NCBI RefSeq assembly: GCF_016462545.1
Contig: NZ_JAEMTA010000001.1
Span: 134,668 to 198,667, forward strand
Direction of reading: 5' to 3'
DNA from: Mycolicibacterium sp.
GTDB taxonomy: Bacteria; Actinomycetota; Actinomycetes; Mycobacteriales; Mycobacteriaceae
DNA length: 64,000 bases
The translations under genes and the position numbers were made by a program. This document shows, in pieces, positions 1 to 8,629 of the stretch. The notes under the pieces were generated by a model. That model was not told the origin of the DNA, made no database searches, and saw only the letters and a list, made by a program, of their open reading frames with translations. Every line of letters starts with the position of its first letter. Positions within the stretch are counted from its first letter, which is position 1.

Positions 1-4
1 GCGA

Positions 5-56
5 GAAGCGAAGCGGGATCGCGCATGACCGAGCGAGAAGCGAAGCGGGATCGCGC
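5..56 (+). repeat. Tandem leader repeat before acyl-CoA dehydrogenase
   Basis: The 20-bp core GAAGCGAAGCGGGATCGCGC occurs at 5-24 and again at 37-56, a 32-bp period. Each copy is followed at once by ATG (25 and 57). A third exact core lies at 59243-59262, followed by GTG. In all three the core reads E-A-K-R-D-R-A in one frame and the stop codon of that frame overlaps the next start. The first copy is the end of a leader that begins outside the window (stop TGA 26-28). Confidence 0.85.
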
Positions 57-60
57 ATGA
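25..60 (+). CDS. Predicted 11-residue leader peptide MTEREAKRDRA
   Basis: ATG at 25 opens an 11-codon frame ending at TGA 58-60, which overlaps the ATG (57) of the acyl-CoA dehydrogenase as ATGA. The start itself overlaps the stop of a preceding identical leader (TGA 26-28). The arrangement suggests translational coupling, with ribosomes finishing the leader restarting on the enzyme gene. A near-identical leader precedes the allophanate hydrolase at 59228. Translation is inferred, and no separate ribosome-binding site is obvious. Confidence 0.45.
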   Translation: MTEREAKRDRA

Positions 61-1247
61 CACGGCTCGCGCAGACCGCCGGACTCACCGAGGTCCAGAC
101 CGAAATCGTGGCCACCGTGCGGCAATTCGTGGACAAGGATGTCATTCCGCACGCCCAGGAGCTCGAGCACGCGGACGCCTACCCCCAGGCGATCGTCGAC
201 AAGATGAGCGAGATGGGTTTGTTCGGGCTGATGATCCCGGAGCAGTACGGTGGTCTGGGGGAGTCGTTGCTGACGTACGCCCTGTGCGTCGAGGAGTTGG
301 CGCGTGGCTGGATGAGCGTGTCCGGTGTCATCAACACCCACTTCATCGTCGCGTACATGATCCGCCAGCACGGCACCGACGAGCAGAAGGAACGGTTCCT
401 GCCGCGAATGGCGACAGGTGAGGTGCGCGGCGCGTTCTCGATGTCGGAGCCCGAGCTCGGGTCCGACGTGGCGGCCATCCGTACCAGGGCCGTCCGCAAC
501 GACGACGGCTACGCCATCACGGGCCAGAAGATGTGGCTGACCAATGGCGGCAGCTCGACCTTGGTTGCTGCGTTGGTGAAGACCGATGAGGGCGCCGACA
601 AACCGCATCGCAACCTGACCGCCTTTCTCGTCGAGAAGCCCGCTGGTTTCGGTGAGGTACTACCCGGGCTGACCATTCCGGGCAAGCTGGACAAGCTGGG
701 CTACAAGGGCATCGACACCACCGAGCTGATCTTCGACGGCTATCAGGCCGCGGCCACCGACGTGCTGGGCGAGGCTCCCGGCCGGGGCTTCTTTCAGATG
801 ATGGACGGCGTCGAGGTGGGTCGGGTCAACGTCTCGGCGCGGGCCTGCGGCGTGGGTATCCGGGCCTTCGAGCTTGCGATTCGCTATGCGCAACAACGCA
901 GTACGTTCGGCAAGCCCATCGCCGAGCATCAGGCCATCGCGTTTCAGCTGGCCGAGATGGCCACCAAGGTCGAGGCAGCGCATCTGATGATGGTGAACGC
1001 GGCGCGGTTGAAGGACTCGGGCGAGCGCAATGACGTGGCCGCCGGGATGGCGAAGTACCTTGCCAGCGAATACTGTTCGGAGGTCACCGAACAGAGCTTC
1101 CGCATCCACGGCGGGTATGGCTACTCCAAGGAGTACGAGATCGAGCGGCTGATGCGTGATGCCCCGTTCCTACTGATCGGTGAGGGCACCAGCGAGATTC
1201 AGAAGACGATCATCAGCAAGAGCCTGTTGCGTGAGTACCAGCTCTGA
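57..1247 (+). CDS. Acyl-CoA dehydrogenase (FadE family)
   Basis: FAD-dependent acyl-CoA dehydrogenase of 396 residues, a normal length for the family. It would catalyse alpha,beta-dehydrogenation of an acyl-CoA in the cytosol. Visible marks are the FSMSEPELGSD substrate/FAD loop near residue 127, the RSTFGKPIAEHQA flavin-binding segment near 280, the IHGGYGYSKEYEIERLMRD region, and GEGTSEIQ near 376, where the Glu fits the general catalytic base. The ATG at 57 overlaps the stop of a short leader peptide. It heads a cluster with GntR, thiolase, enoyl-CoA hydratase and a second dehydrogenase, suggesting one beta-oxidation-like pathway whose substrate is not readable from sequence. Confidence 0.92.
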   Translation: MTRLAQTAGLTEVQTEIVATVRQFVDKDVIPHAQELEHADAYPQAIVDKMSEMGLFGLMIPEQYGGLGESLLTYALCVEELARGWMSVSGVINTHFIVAYMIRQHGTDEQKERFLPRMATGEVRGAFSMSEPELGSDVAAIRTRAVRNDDGYAITGQKMWLTNGGSSTLVAALVKTDEGADKPHRNLTAFLVEKPAGFGEVLPGLTIPGKLDKLGYKGIDTTELIFDGYQAAATDVLGEAPGRGFFQMMDGVEVGRVNVSARACGVGIRAFELAIRYAQQRSTFGKPIAEHQAIAFQLAEMATKVEAAHLMMVNAARLKDSGERNDVAAGMAKYLASEYCSEVTEQSFRIHGGYGYSKEYEIERLMRDAPFLLIGEGTSEIQKTIISKSLLREYQL

Positions 1248-1938
1248 TCCCGAGTTCGCGGCCCGACCGCAACTCTCCGACGACGTCGCTCGCTTTGTCC
1301 GTAGGCGCATCTTCGACGGCACGTACCGCGCGGGGGAGTATCTGCGGCTCGACCAGGTGGCGGTAGAGCTTGGTATCAGCGTGACGCCCGTGCGCGAGGC
1401 CCTGCTGAACCTCTGCGCCGAGGGGCTTCTGGTTCAGCAGCCGCGGCGCGGTTTCATGGTGCTCGAGTTGACGGAGCAAGACATGGCCGACGTCGCGAAC
1501 GTGCAGGCGTTCATTGGAGGAGAACTCGCCGCGAGGGCCGCCGAGAACGTCACCGACGAACAGCTCTCGGCGCTGCGGGCCATCCAGGACGAGCTCGAAG
1601 ACGCCTACGGCGGTGGTGATCTCGAGCGCACCGTGCGGCTGAATCACGAATTCCACCGACTGATCAACGTCGTCGCGGGCTCGCCCAAGCTGACCCAGTT
1701 CATGTCCGGCATCACGCGGTATGCGCCGGAGTCGGTCTTCCCGACGCTGTCGGGCTGGCCCAAGCAGTCGACCAGGGACCATCGCCGTGTCATCGCCGCG
1801 CTGGAGCGTCGCGACGCAAGTCGAGCGCGGATGGCGATGGCCGAGCACTTCACCGTCGGGGTGGCACCGCTCACCGAGCACCTCGTCGAACGCGGGGTGA
1901 TCGCGGCTGCCGTCCCGCGCGACGAGAACGCCATGTGA
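1231..1938 (+). CDS. GntR-family regulator, FCD subfamily
   Basis: About 235 residues. A winged helix-turn-helix lies at roughly residues 20-75 (VAVELGISVTPVREALLNL is the recognition part), followed by an all-helical FCD ligand domain with the metal-binding pattern LNHEFHRLI. The GTG at 1231 overlaps the 3' end of the acyl-CoA dehydrogenase by 17 bp; an upstream in-frame start at 1180 would lie deep in that gene and is less likely. Members of this family usually sense acids or their CoA or sugar derivatives. Here it probably controls the surrounding acyl-CoA cluster, including the thiolase whose promoter lies just downstream. Confidence 0.9.
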   Translation: MSTSSDPEFAARPQLSDDVARFVRRRIFDGTYRAGEYLRLDQVAVELGISVTPVREALLNLCAEGLLVQQPRRGFMVLELTEQDMADVANVQAFIGGELAARAAENVTDEQLSALRAIQDELEDAYGGGDLERTVRLNHEFHRLINVVAGSPKLTQFMSGITRYAPESVFPTLSGWPKQSTRDHRRVIAALERRDASRARMAMAEHFTVGVAPLTEHLVERGVIAAAVPRDENAM

Positions 1939-1964
1939 CAGACGCCGGGAGTGACCTCGATCAC

Positions 1965-1992
1965 TTGGCGTTCGCGATACAATCTCTGTTAT
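1965..1992 (+). promoter_or_regulatory. Possible promoter of the thiolase gene
   Basis: TTGGCG (1965-1970) and TGTTAT (1987-1992) are separated by 16 bp, a plausible sigma-A-like pair about 40 bp before the thiolase ATG. The stretch is markedly AT-rich compared with its surroundings. It is a pattern match only. Confidence 0.3.
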
Positions 1993-2033
1993 TTTTGTAA
2001 AGCCATCATCGTCAAAACCCGAGGTAGTGCGAT

Positions 2034-3209
2034 ATGCCAACACCAGTCATCGTCGGAGCCGTCCGGACCGCGATCGGTCGTTCCTTCAAGGGCGCGCTGG
2101 TCAACACACCACCCGAGACGTTGATCACGACGGTTCTCCCCGAGGTCGTCCGCAGGTCCGGCGTCGATCCGGCCGACATCGACGACATCATCTTCGCCGA
2201 ATCGCACTACGGCGGCGGTGACCTCGCCCGCTATGCGGCCGACGCAACGGGCCTATCGCACGTGCCCGGCCAATCGGTCAACCGGCACTGCGCGGGCAGC
2301 CTCACTGCGATCGGCAATGCGTCCGCCCAGATCGGTTCCGGAATGGAACGCGTCCTGATCGCCGGCGGCGTGCAGTCACTCTCGATGACGCCCCTGACGA
2401 ATTGGCGCATCCCCGGACCGGAGCTGACGTTCGAGGAGCGGTGGATGCCGCCCACGCACGTCGAGACGCCGGACGCGCCCGCCAAGGACATGTCGATCAC
2501 GGTCGGGTGGAACACCGCTCAGGCCATGGGCATCACCCGCGAGGAGATGGACGCCTGGGCTGCCCGCTCGCATCAGCGCGCCATCGCCGCCATGGACGCA
2601 GGCAAGTTCCTCGACGAGATAATCCCGCTGAAGATCGAGATGCCCGACGGCTCAGTGGTCGAGTTCAGCGTCGACGAGCATCCGCGACGCGACACCACTG
2701 CGGAGAAGCTCGCGGGGCTCAAGGTCCTGCACCCCGAGATCGAGGGGTTCTCGATCACGGCGGGCAACGCCAGCGGAACGAATGACGCATGTGCTGCCGT
2801 CGCCGTGGTGGACCATGACTACGCCACGGCCCACGGGCTGTCGGAGATGGCCACCGTGAAGGCATGGGCGGCCGCGGGCGTTCCACCCCGCGACACCGGT
2901 CTCGGCGCGGTGAAGGCCATCGGCAAGGTGCTCGACCGGGCCGGCCTGACACCGTCGGACGTCGCACTCTGGGAGATCAACGAAGCGTTCGCATCGGTCC
3001 CCATCGCGGCCTGCAAGCAGTACGGGCTCGACGAGGAGTTGGTGAACTTCTCGGGTAGCGGCTGCAGCCTCGGTCACCCGATTGCCGCATCCGGTGCCCG
3101 GATGGTGACGACGCTGATCTACGAACTGCAGCGTCGAGGTGGCGGTATCGGCGTGGCGGCGATGTGCGCCGGTGGCGGCCAGGGCGGCGCCGTCGTAGTC
3201 CAGGTCTGA
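2034..3209 (+). CDS. Thiolase (acetyl-CoA C-acyltransferase)
   Basis: Thiolase of 391 residues. It would cleave a 3-ketoacyl-CoA with CoA, or run the reverse condensation. The acyl-accepting cysteine is in SVNRHCAGSL (Cys86). The C-terminal half has EINEAFA, GSGCSLGHPIAASGAR (catalytic His near 347) and MCAGGGQGG, which carries the second cysteine base near 377. All catalytic residues are present. It sits after a regulator in a run of beta-oxidation genes and has its own upstream AT-rich region. The exact chain-length or ring substrate cannot be told. Confidence 0.93.
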   Translation: MPTPVIVGAVRTAIGRSFKGALVNTPPETLITTVLPEVVRRSGVDPADIDDIIFAESHYGGGDLARYAADATGLSHVPGQSVNRHCAGSLTAIGNASAQIGSGMERVLIAGGVQSLSMTPLTNWRIPGPELTFEERWMPPTHVETPDAPAKDMSITVGWNTAQAMGITREEMDAWAARSHQRAIAAMDAGKFLDEIIPLKIEMPDGSVVEFSVDEHPRRDTTAEKLAGLKVLHPEIEGFSITAGNASGTNDACAAVAVVDHDYATAHGLSEMATVKAWAAAGVPPRDTGLGAVKAIGKVLDRAGLTPSDVALWEINEAFASVPIAACKQYGLDEELVNFSGSGCSLGHPIAASGARMVTTLIYELQRRGGGIGVAAMCAGGGQGGAVVVQV

Positions 3210-3492
3210 GGACCTCGTCCGACCTACGTCGACCGATTCTCGTCGGGAGGCACTGCAGCACAACCGATCCGCGGACGGATACCGACATGGCGGAGTACGT
3301 GTTGAGTACCAGTAGATGCTCGTCGCGCTCACGCTCACGGACTCGGCCAATTCGAACGCGGTGAGGGTTCGTCGTGCTGGTCGACATCCTTGGCCGACAG
3401 CACCGTTCCCCCGTCGGAGACTATCGAAATGCCTATAGTAGGTTCCACCGGAAGCGGGTATCGACAGCTTTCCAATCAGCAAGAGGGGCAAC

Positions 3493-4254
3493 GTGGCCGA
3501 CGAAGTTCTGACCGAGCGCCAAGGGCGCACGCTGGTCATCACGATCAATCGACCGGAGGCGCGCAACGCCTTCAATCTGGCGGTCGCCCAGGGCCTCGCC
3601 GACGCGATGGACGAACTGGACGGCAGCCCTGAACTGTCGGTCGCGATCGTGACCGGCGCTGGCGGGAACTTCTGCGCCGGCATGGATCTGAAGGCGTTCA
3701 TGGCGGGCGAGGTTCCGTCGATCCCGGGACGGGGCATTGGTTTCACCGAGCGGCCGCCGCGCAAGCCGGTCATCGCGGCCGTGGAGGGCTACGCACTCGC
3801 CGGTGGCACCGAGATCGTGCTGGCGACCGACTTGGTCGTCGCGTCAAAGGCCGCAAAGTTCGGCATTCCCGAAGTCAAGCGTGGCTTGGTGGCCGCGGGT
3901 GGCGGGCTGCTGCGACTGCCGCACCGGATTCCGTACCAGAAGGCTCTCGAACTGGCGTTGACCGGCGAGAGTTTCACCGCCGAAGAGGCGGCCGGTTGGG
4001 GTTTCGTGAACGTCCTCACCGAACCTGGCGAAGCACTGGCGGGCGCAGTGGCTCTCGCCGAACGCATTTCGGCCAATGGCCCACTGGCGGTGGCGGTGAC
4101 CAAGGAGGTCATCGTCAAGTCGGCCGACTGGAGCGAAGCCGAGATGTGGAAGAAGCAGCAGGAACTCATCCTGCCGGTGTTCGCGTCGAAGGACGCCATG
4201 GAAGGTGCGACGGCGTTCGCGGAGAAGCGCGCGCCGAACTGGACCGGTTCCTGA
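3493..4254 (+). CDS. Enoyl-CoA hydratase/isomerase (crotonase family)
   Basis: Crotonase-fold protein of 253 residues starting with GTG at 3493 after a purine-rich stretch (GAGGGGCAAC). The oxyanion-hole loop reads GGNFCAGMDLKAF near residue 60. Both glutamates expected for hydratase chemistry are present: Glu107 in LAGGTEIVL and Glu127 in GIPEVKRG. That favours a true hydratase over a non-catalytic member. A 283-bp gap with no convincing gene separates it from the thiolase; it contains a TATAGT hexamer at 3433. Its place between thiolase and acyl-CoA dehydrogenase fits a degradative pathway. Confidence 0.92.
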   Translation: MADEVLTERQGRTLVITINRPEARNAFNLAVAQGLADAMDELDGSPELSVAIVTGAGGNFCAGMDLKAFMAGEVPSIPGRGIGFTERPPRKPVIAAVEGYALAGGTEIVLATDLVVASKAAKFGIPEVKRGLVAAGGGLLRLPHRIPYQKALELALTGESFTAEEAAGWGFVNVLTEPGEALAGAVALAERISANGPLAVAVTKEVIVKSADWSEAEMWKKQQELILPVFASKDAMEGATAFAEKRAPNWTGS

Positions 4255-4360
4255 CCTTCGCGCACCGGGCTCCCCAACCGATCTTGGCTTGGCCGACGCC
4301 ACCGCCGTCGTCGGGATCGACTTCTCCCGAGGGCTCCACCCAACGCAAGGGAGCGAGAAG

Positions 4361-5368
4361 ATGGCAACGGCGAGGGAAGCGCGCGACTGGGCGCGACACG
4401 GTCTACGCGGTATTGGCGACTCGCTCTACACCCCCTTCTGCGGAGCCGATGGCGACGACATCGACTGGGATGCCTACCGAACCCTGATACGCCACTGCGT
4501 CGGTGCCCTGAAGCACGAAATGCTCTGGTGCACCAGCGGTCTGGCAGAATTCTGGGCGCTGACACTCGACGAGCGCAAGCGTCTACTCGAGGTGGCGATC
4601 ACCGAGGCGCGTGCGGTGAATCCCGACGTGGTGATTCAGTCATGCACGTCGGCGACGGCGGCGAAGGACTGCCTCGACCTCACATTGCACGCTCAAGAGG
4701 TGGGCGCGGACATCGTGTACATCCAGACGCCCATGATGGAGACCCACGGCGGCGAAGGCGTGCTCGACTTCTTCCGCTACGTCGCCGATCGCACCGACAT
4801 CGCGCTCGGCATGTTCAACTCGCCGTCATCGGGATACGTGTTGACCGCGGCCGAGAGCGCCCGCATCGCCGAGGAGATTCCGGCGGTGTGTGCCACCAAG
4901 GAAGGCGCGTTCCGTCCCGCGAACAGCCGCCGACTGCACGAGTTGGCACCCGACCTCCAGATCTGGGAATGCGACACCACGGTGTACCGGGCAGGGTGGC
5001 TGCGCGACGGCATCGTGTGTGCCGCTCAACTGGGTACCGCCGGCTACCTGATGGAGACACCGCGGCGTCGACTCCTCAGCGAGTACTGGCAACTCGTGTG
5101 GGACGGCAATCTGATCGAAGCGATGGACTACGCGCGGGTGACCGGGATGGATCGGTTCGAACTCGACCGTGGCTCCTGGTACACCTGCCATCCCGGCCGC
5201 CCGGACTACTTCACGCACTGGGGCGGCGCCTTCAAGTACGCGGCATCGGTGCTTGGTCTGCCAATCGGCGACTATCCGCATTCGAGGCCACCGCAGGCGG
5301 TTCTCCCGGACGCCGCGAAGGCGCAGATTCGTGCTGCCTACCAACGCCTCGGACTGGTCGACGCGTGA
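4361..5368 (+). CDS. DapA/NanA-family lyase-like protein
   Basis: Dihydrodipicolinate synthase/N-acetylneuraminate lyase family, about 335 residues, a class I aldolase barrel. The likely Schiff-base lysine is Lys180 in VCATKEGAF. The usual GTTGE phosphate/carboxylate loop is replaced by CTSGLAEFW, so it is probably neither a real dihydrodipicolinate synthase nor a typical sugar-acid lyase. The start is ATG 4361 behind AAGGGAGCGAGAAG; the open frame runs further upstream but overlaps the hydratase. It lies between the hydratase and a second acyl-CoA dehydrogenase, so a retro-aldol or hydratase-aldolase step of the same pathway is a reasonable inference. Confidence 0.8.
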   Translation: MATAREARDWARHGLRGIGDSLYTPFCGADGDDIDWDAYRTLIRHCVGALKHEMLWCTSGLAEFWALTLDERKRLLEVAITEARAVNPDVVIQSCTSATAAKDCLDLTLHAQEVGADIVYIQTPMMETHGGEGVLDFFRYVADRTDIALGMFNSPSSGYVLTAAESARIAEEIPAVCATKEGAFRPANSRRLHELAPDLQIWECDTTVYRAGWLRDGIVCAAQLGTAGYLMETPRRRLLSEYWQLVWDGNLIEAMDYARVTGMDRFELDRGSWYTCHPGRPDYFTHWGGAFKYAASVLGLPIGDYPHSRPPQAVLPDAAKAQIRAAYQRLGLVDA

Positions 5369-5415
5369 CGCTGCGATGCGTTGCGGAAGGTGATACTCGG
5401 CGCAGAGGAGTCAAC

Positions 5416-6459
5416 ATGGACCGATACGTGTTGCGCAGAGAGGACTACAGCCTCTCCGAGGATCAGACCGACCTGCAGTCGGCCTACCAGAAGTTCTTCA
5501 GGACCAACTGTTCCATCGAAGTGGTCAGGGCAGCTGAGGCCAGCGGTTTCGATGGGAGTCTCTGGGAACGGTTGTGCGCCACGGGTGCAACGACGATGGC
5601 GCTGCCGGAATCCGTCGGCGGCGACGGAGCCACTCTCGTCGATCTCGTTCTCGTCGCAGAGGAACTGGGTCGCTCGCTCGCGCCGGTGCCGTGGATCGAC
5701 CACGTCTGCGCAGCCAGGGCGTTGGCACGGTTCGGAGCACTCGACAGTGGCGGCCAGATCGTCACCGGTGGGCAGATCGTCGGCATCGACGCCGCGATCG
5801 ACTGCCCATCGGGCCCCCGGCTGATCGCGACGGGAGCGATCGCCGATCACATCATTCTGCGCGACGGAGACGACGTCGTCCTGCTGGAGTTCGACGCCAG
5901 GCCTGCGCGCGTGGACAACGTCGGCAAGTTGCCGATGGCATGGATCGACCCCGCCGACGCGGACCGCCGGACCGTGCTTGGCAGCGGGCCTGCTGCCGCG
6001 GCGACTTACCAACGTGCACTGGATGAATGGCGGCTGCTCACCGCTGCCGCCCTGACCGGACTCGTCGAGGAGACGATGACCATCGCGGCCGAGTTCGCCA
6101 AGAGCCGTTACACCCTCGGAGTGCCGATCTCGACGCTGCAGGGCATCTCGCATCCGCTGGCGAACATGGCCATCACAGTGCAGGGCGGACGGGCGCTGGC
6201 GAGGCGAGCCGCCTGGTACCTGGACCACGAGCCCGACGAGCGGCCCGAGTTGGGCCCCTCGGCATTCGTGTTCATGGCCGAGGAGACAGCAAAGGCTGCC
6301 ACGATGGCGGTCCACATCCAAGGCGGACTGGGGGTTTCGGCGGAGGCTGCGGCCACGGCGTACCTGGTGAGGGCAAGGGGGTGGCCGCTGGCAGGCGGTG
6401 ACCCGGGCATGACTGCGCTCCAGGTTGCCCAGATCGTCGCCGCCCGCGAATGCCGATAG
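5416..6459 (+). CDS. Acyl-CoA dehydrogenase-like subunit, probably non-catalytic
   Basis: About 347 residues with the acyl-CoA dehydrogenase fold (EELGRSLAPVPW, KSRYTLGVPISTLQGISH, IQGGLGVSAEAA). The start is ATG 5416 behind GAGGAG (5405-5410). At the position where the first dehydrogenase here has GEGTSEIQ, this protein has AGGDPGMTA, so the catalytic glutamate is missing. The RxxFG flavin motif is altered too (RYTLG). Mycobacteria make hetero-oligomeric dehydrogenases in which one subunit lacks the base, and this could be such a partner, perhaps of the enzyme at 57-1247. Family assignment is firm; the role is inferred. Confidence 0.85.
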   Translation: MDRYVLRREDYSLSEDQTDLQSAYQKFFRTNCSIEVVRAAEASGFDGSLWERLCATGATTMALPESVGGDGATLVDLVLVAEELGRSLAPVPWIDHVCAARALARFGALDSGGQIVTGGQIVGIDAAIDCPSGPRLIATGAIADHIILRDGDDVVLLEFDARPARVDNVGKLPMAWIDPADADRRTVLGSGPAAAATYQRALDEWRLLTAAALTGLVEETMTIAAEFAKSRYTLGVPISTLQGISHPLANMAITVQGGRALARRAAWYLDHEPDERPELGPSAFVFMAEETAKAATMAVHIQGGLGVSAEAAATAYLVRARGWPLAGGDPGMTALQVAQIVAARECR

Positions 6460-6465
6460 AGACGT

Positions 6466-7116
6466 TCAGGGAACTCGAGAGACCCGCCGGCGTCCCACGG
6501 GGGAACCCGTTCCGTAGTCCCCAATGATTCTCCTGCGCACTGCATTCAGCCCGACGTCGAGCGGTTGTGCGTCCGAGAACACGATCCAGTGATAGGCGAC
6601 GCCCAGGCCGGCGGTGCTGATGTCGGTGACAGCCGATTCGATGTCTAGGCCCTTGCGGACCGAACCGTCGCGGACACCGGCCCGTAGTCCAGTCTCGACC
6701 GTCTCGGCCCCCTTGGTCAGCCACTCCTGCATGCGAGGTCGAATCGGGGACGTGGACTTCACCGCCTCGAAGGTCAACACGAACATCGCCCGGAGAAACT
6801 CGCGATCCTCGGTGTACAGGCCGATGCTGCGGTTGAAGTGCCCGAGCGCCTGCTCCAACCCGTTCGCACCATGCCCGGGGGTGGTGTCGAACTGTGCCTC
6901 ATACGTCGTGCGGAACAGTGAGTCGAGGATCGCATCCTTGCTGCCGTATCTGGCATGAACCATCGCCCGGCTGTAACCGGCACGGCGCCCGATCTCCGCG
7001 GCGGTGGTTGCTTCCCAACCCTTTTCGGTGATGAGCTCGGCAGCGGCCGCGATCAGTCGGCGGCCCGAGATCTCCACTCGCTGGGGCTGCGTCAGGCCGC
7101 GGCGGGGGGAGGGCAC
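6466..7116 (-). CDS. TetR-family transcriptional regulator
   Basis: 216 residues from a GTG at 7116. An N-terminal helix-turn-helix at about residues 18-60 (TTAAEIGRRAGYSRAMVHARYGSK) is followed by a variable ligand domain. It is transcribed away from the SnoaL-like/F420 oxidoreductase pair and converges on the acyl-CoA dehydrogenase-like gene, with 6 bp between the stops. An imperfect 19-bp palindrome at 7126-7144 in the shared promoter region is a candidate operator. The ligand is unknown; control of the 7212-8629 pair is the simplest reading. Confidence 0.9.
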   Translation of the reverse strand: MPSPRRGLTQPQRVEISGRRLIAAAAELITEKGWEATTAAEIGRRAGYSRAMVHARYGSKDAILDSLFRTTYEAQFDTTPGHGANGLEQALGHFNRSIGLYTEDREFLRAMFVLTFEAVKSTSPIRPRMQEWLTKGAETVETGLRAGVRDGSVRKGLDIESAVTDISTAGLGVAYHWIVFSDAQPLDVGLNAVRRRIIGDYGTGSPVGRRRVSRVP

Positions 7117-7125
7117 CCTTGCATA

Positions 7126-7144
7126 TTAGACGACCGACAACTAA
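7126..7144. promoter_or_regulatory. Candidate TetR operator
   Basis: An imperfect inverted repeat with TTAG and CTAA ends (TTAGACGACCGACAACTAA) lies 10 bp upstream of the TetR GTG and 68 bp before the divergent gene. Symmetry is clear at the four outer base pairs and partial inside. Confidence 0.4.
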
Positions 7145-7211
7145 CTTAGGCGTTCGTCGTCCACTGCCTCGACGGAGAGGTGCCGGTGGATTCGCGCAGC
7201 GGAGGTGTTCG

Positions 7212-7592
7212 ATGACTGGTCCGGTGCGGACTGCGCGAGAAGTGGTGGAGGCCTACAACCTCGAACTGTGGAACGCCAGGCGGTTCGAGTTGGCCGACGA
7301 GTTGATCGCCGACACCATGATCCGGCACGACGTCGGTGAGTCGCAGACCCTGACGCGAGCGGAGGCGCTCAAGCGCGTCACCGACACGTGGGCCGAGATG
7401 GACTCGTTGCGGTTCGACCTCAACATCGTCATCGACGGGGGCGACGGGGAGCACGTTGCGATGGTGTGGGATTCGACGATGGCCAAGGACGACCACGAGG
7501 TCAGGGTCGCGAGCATCGAGGTGTTCCGCGTCGTCAATGGTCAGATCGTCGAAGTCTGGAACTGCGGCTACAAACTAGGAGTGTGGTCATGA
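7212..7592 (+). CDS. SnoaL-like (NTF2-fold) protein
   Basis: 126 residues of the NTF2/SnoaL alpha+beta cone fold: helix AREVVEAYNLELWNARRF, then the WAEMDSLRFDLNIVIDGGDGEHVAMVWDSTM sheet and a closing VNGQIVEVWNCGYKLG strand. Such proteins act as small isomerases, cyclases or ligand-binding subunits. The ATG at 7212 follows GCGGAGGTG. Its stop overlaps the ATG of the F420-type oxidoreductase (ATGA at 7589-7592), so the two are translationally coupled and probably act on the same compound. Confidence 0.8.
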   Translation: MTGPVRTAREVVEAYNLELWNARRFELADELIADTMIRHDVGESQTLTRAEALKRVTDTWAEMDSLRFDLNIVIDGGDGEHVAMVWDSTMAKDDHEVRVASIEVFRVVNGQIVEVWNCGYKLGVWS

Positions 7593-8629
7593 GCGAACGG
7601 GTGCTCGACGAACTGGGTTACTACCTGCTGGCCGGCGCCGGGGGTGAGGGTCCGGCGTCGCTGATGGACGAGGCCCGACGCGGCGAGGAACTCGGCTTCG
7701 GCACGGCGTTCATCTCCGAGCGGTGGAACGTCAAGGAGGCTTCGTCGCTCACGGGGGCTGCTTGCGCTGTCACGACTCGGATGCAGATCGCCACTGCCGC
7801 AACCAATCACAACACCCGCCACCCATTGATCACTGGATCCTGGGCCACCACCATGCACCGGCTGTCCGGTGGGCGCTTCACCCTCGGCATCGGTCGAGGG
7901 ATCGCCGCGATGTACCAGGCGTTCGGCGTACCCTCTGTCACGACCGCGCAGATGGAGGACTTCGCGCAGGTCATGCGCAAGCTCTGGCACGGCGAGGTGG
8001 TGTTCGACCACGACGGGCCGATCGGCAAGTACCAGGTGCTGTTCCTCGACCCCGACTTCCACGAGGACATTCGGTTGGGGCTGGTGGCGTTCGGCCCGCA
8101 GACGCTCGCGCTGGGTGGACGCGAGTTCGACGACGTCATCCTGCATACCTACTTCACCCCGGAGACGCTGCAGCGCAGCGTGAAGATCGTCAAGGAGGCG
8201 GCCGAGAAGGCGGGTCGCGACCCGGACGCCGTCAAGGTGTGGTCGTGCTTCGCCACCGTCGGTGACCACCTGCCCGAGGAGCTGCGGCTGAAGAAGACCG
8301 TCGCCCGGCTGGCCACCTATCTCCAGGGTTACGGTGACCTGCTGGTGCACACGAACGCCTGGGATCCGGCTGTGCTGCAACGCTTCCGGGATGATCCCGT
8401 GGTGGCCTCCGTACCCGGCGGCATCGACCACAAGGCGACGGCCGAGCAGATCGAACACATCGCGACGCTGATCCCCGAGGAGTGGCTCGAGCCATCGGCG
8501 ACGGGCACGGCTACGCAGTGCGTCACTCGGATCCGCAAGGAGTTCGACTACGGCGCCGACGCGGTGATCATGCACGGTGCCACGCCCGACGAGCTCGAGC
8601 CGATCGTCGCGGAGTACCGCGCGTCCTAG
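7589..8629 (+). CDS. LLM-class (luciferase-like) F420-dependent oxidoreductase
   Basis: About 346 residues of the luciferase-like monooxygenase barrel: DEARRGEELGFGTAFISER near the N-terminus, ATAATNHNTRHPLITGSWATTMHRLSGGRFTLGIGRG for cofactor binding, and a C-terminal GADAVIMHGATPDELEP. In mycobacteria this class generally uses F420 or FMN to reduce or oxidise lipids, ketones or CoA derivatives. The ATG at 7589 overlaps the preceding stop. Its 3' end overlaps the convergent lipocalin-like gene by 4 bp. Cofactor choice is inferred from the family. Confidence 0.87.
   Translation: MSERVLDELGYYLLAGAGGEGPASLMDEARRGEELGFGTAFISERWNVKEASSLTGAACAVTTRMQIATAATNHNTRHPLITGSWATTMHRLSGGRFTLGIGRGIAAMYQAFGVPSVTTAQMEDFAQVMRKLWHGEVVFDHDGPIGKYQVLFLDPDFHEDIRLGLVAFGPQTLALGGREFDDVILHTYFTPETLQRSVKIVKEAAEKAGRDPDAVKVWSCFATVGDHLPEELRLKKTVARLATYLQGYGDLLVHTNAWDPAVLQRFRDDPVVASVPGGIDHKATAEQIEHIATLIPEEWLEPSATGTATQCVTRIRKEFDYGADAVIMHGATPDELEPIVAEYRAS

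Noticed and set aside
1951..1964. GTGA...TCAC palindrome as a GntR operator before the thiolase
   Set aside because: Only the outer four base pairs are symmetric and the inner bases mostly fail; too weak to list as a site.
7119..7211. Longer form of the SnoaL-like protein starting at 7119
   Set aside because: It would overlap the candidate TetR operator and encode an Arg-rich, unstructured start; ATG 7212 has a good ribosome-binding site.
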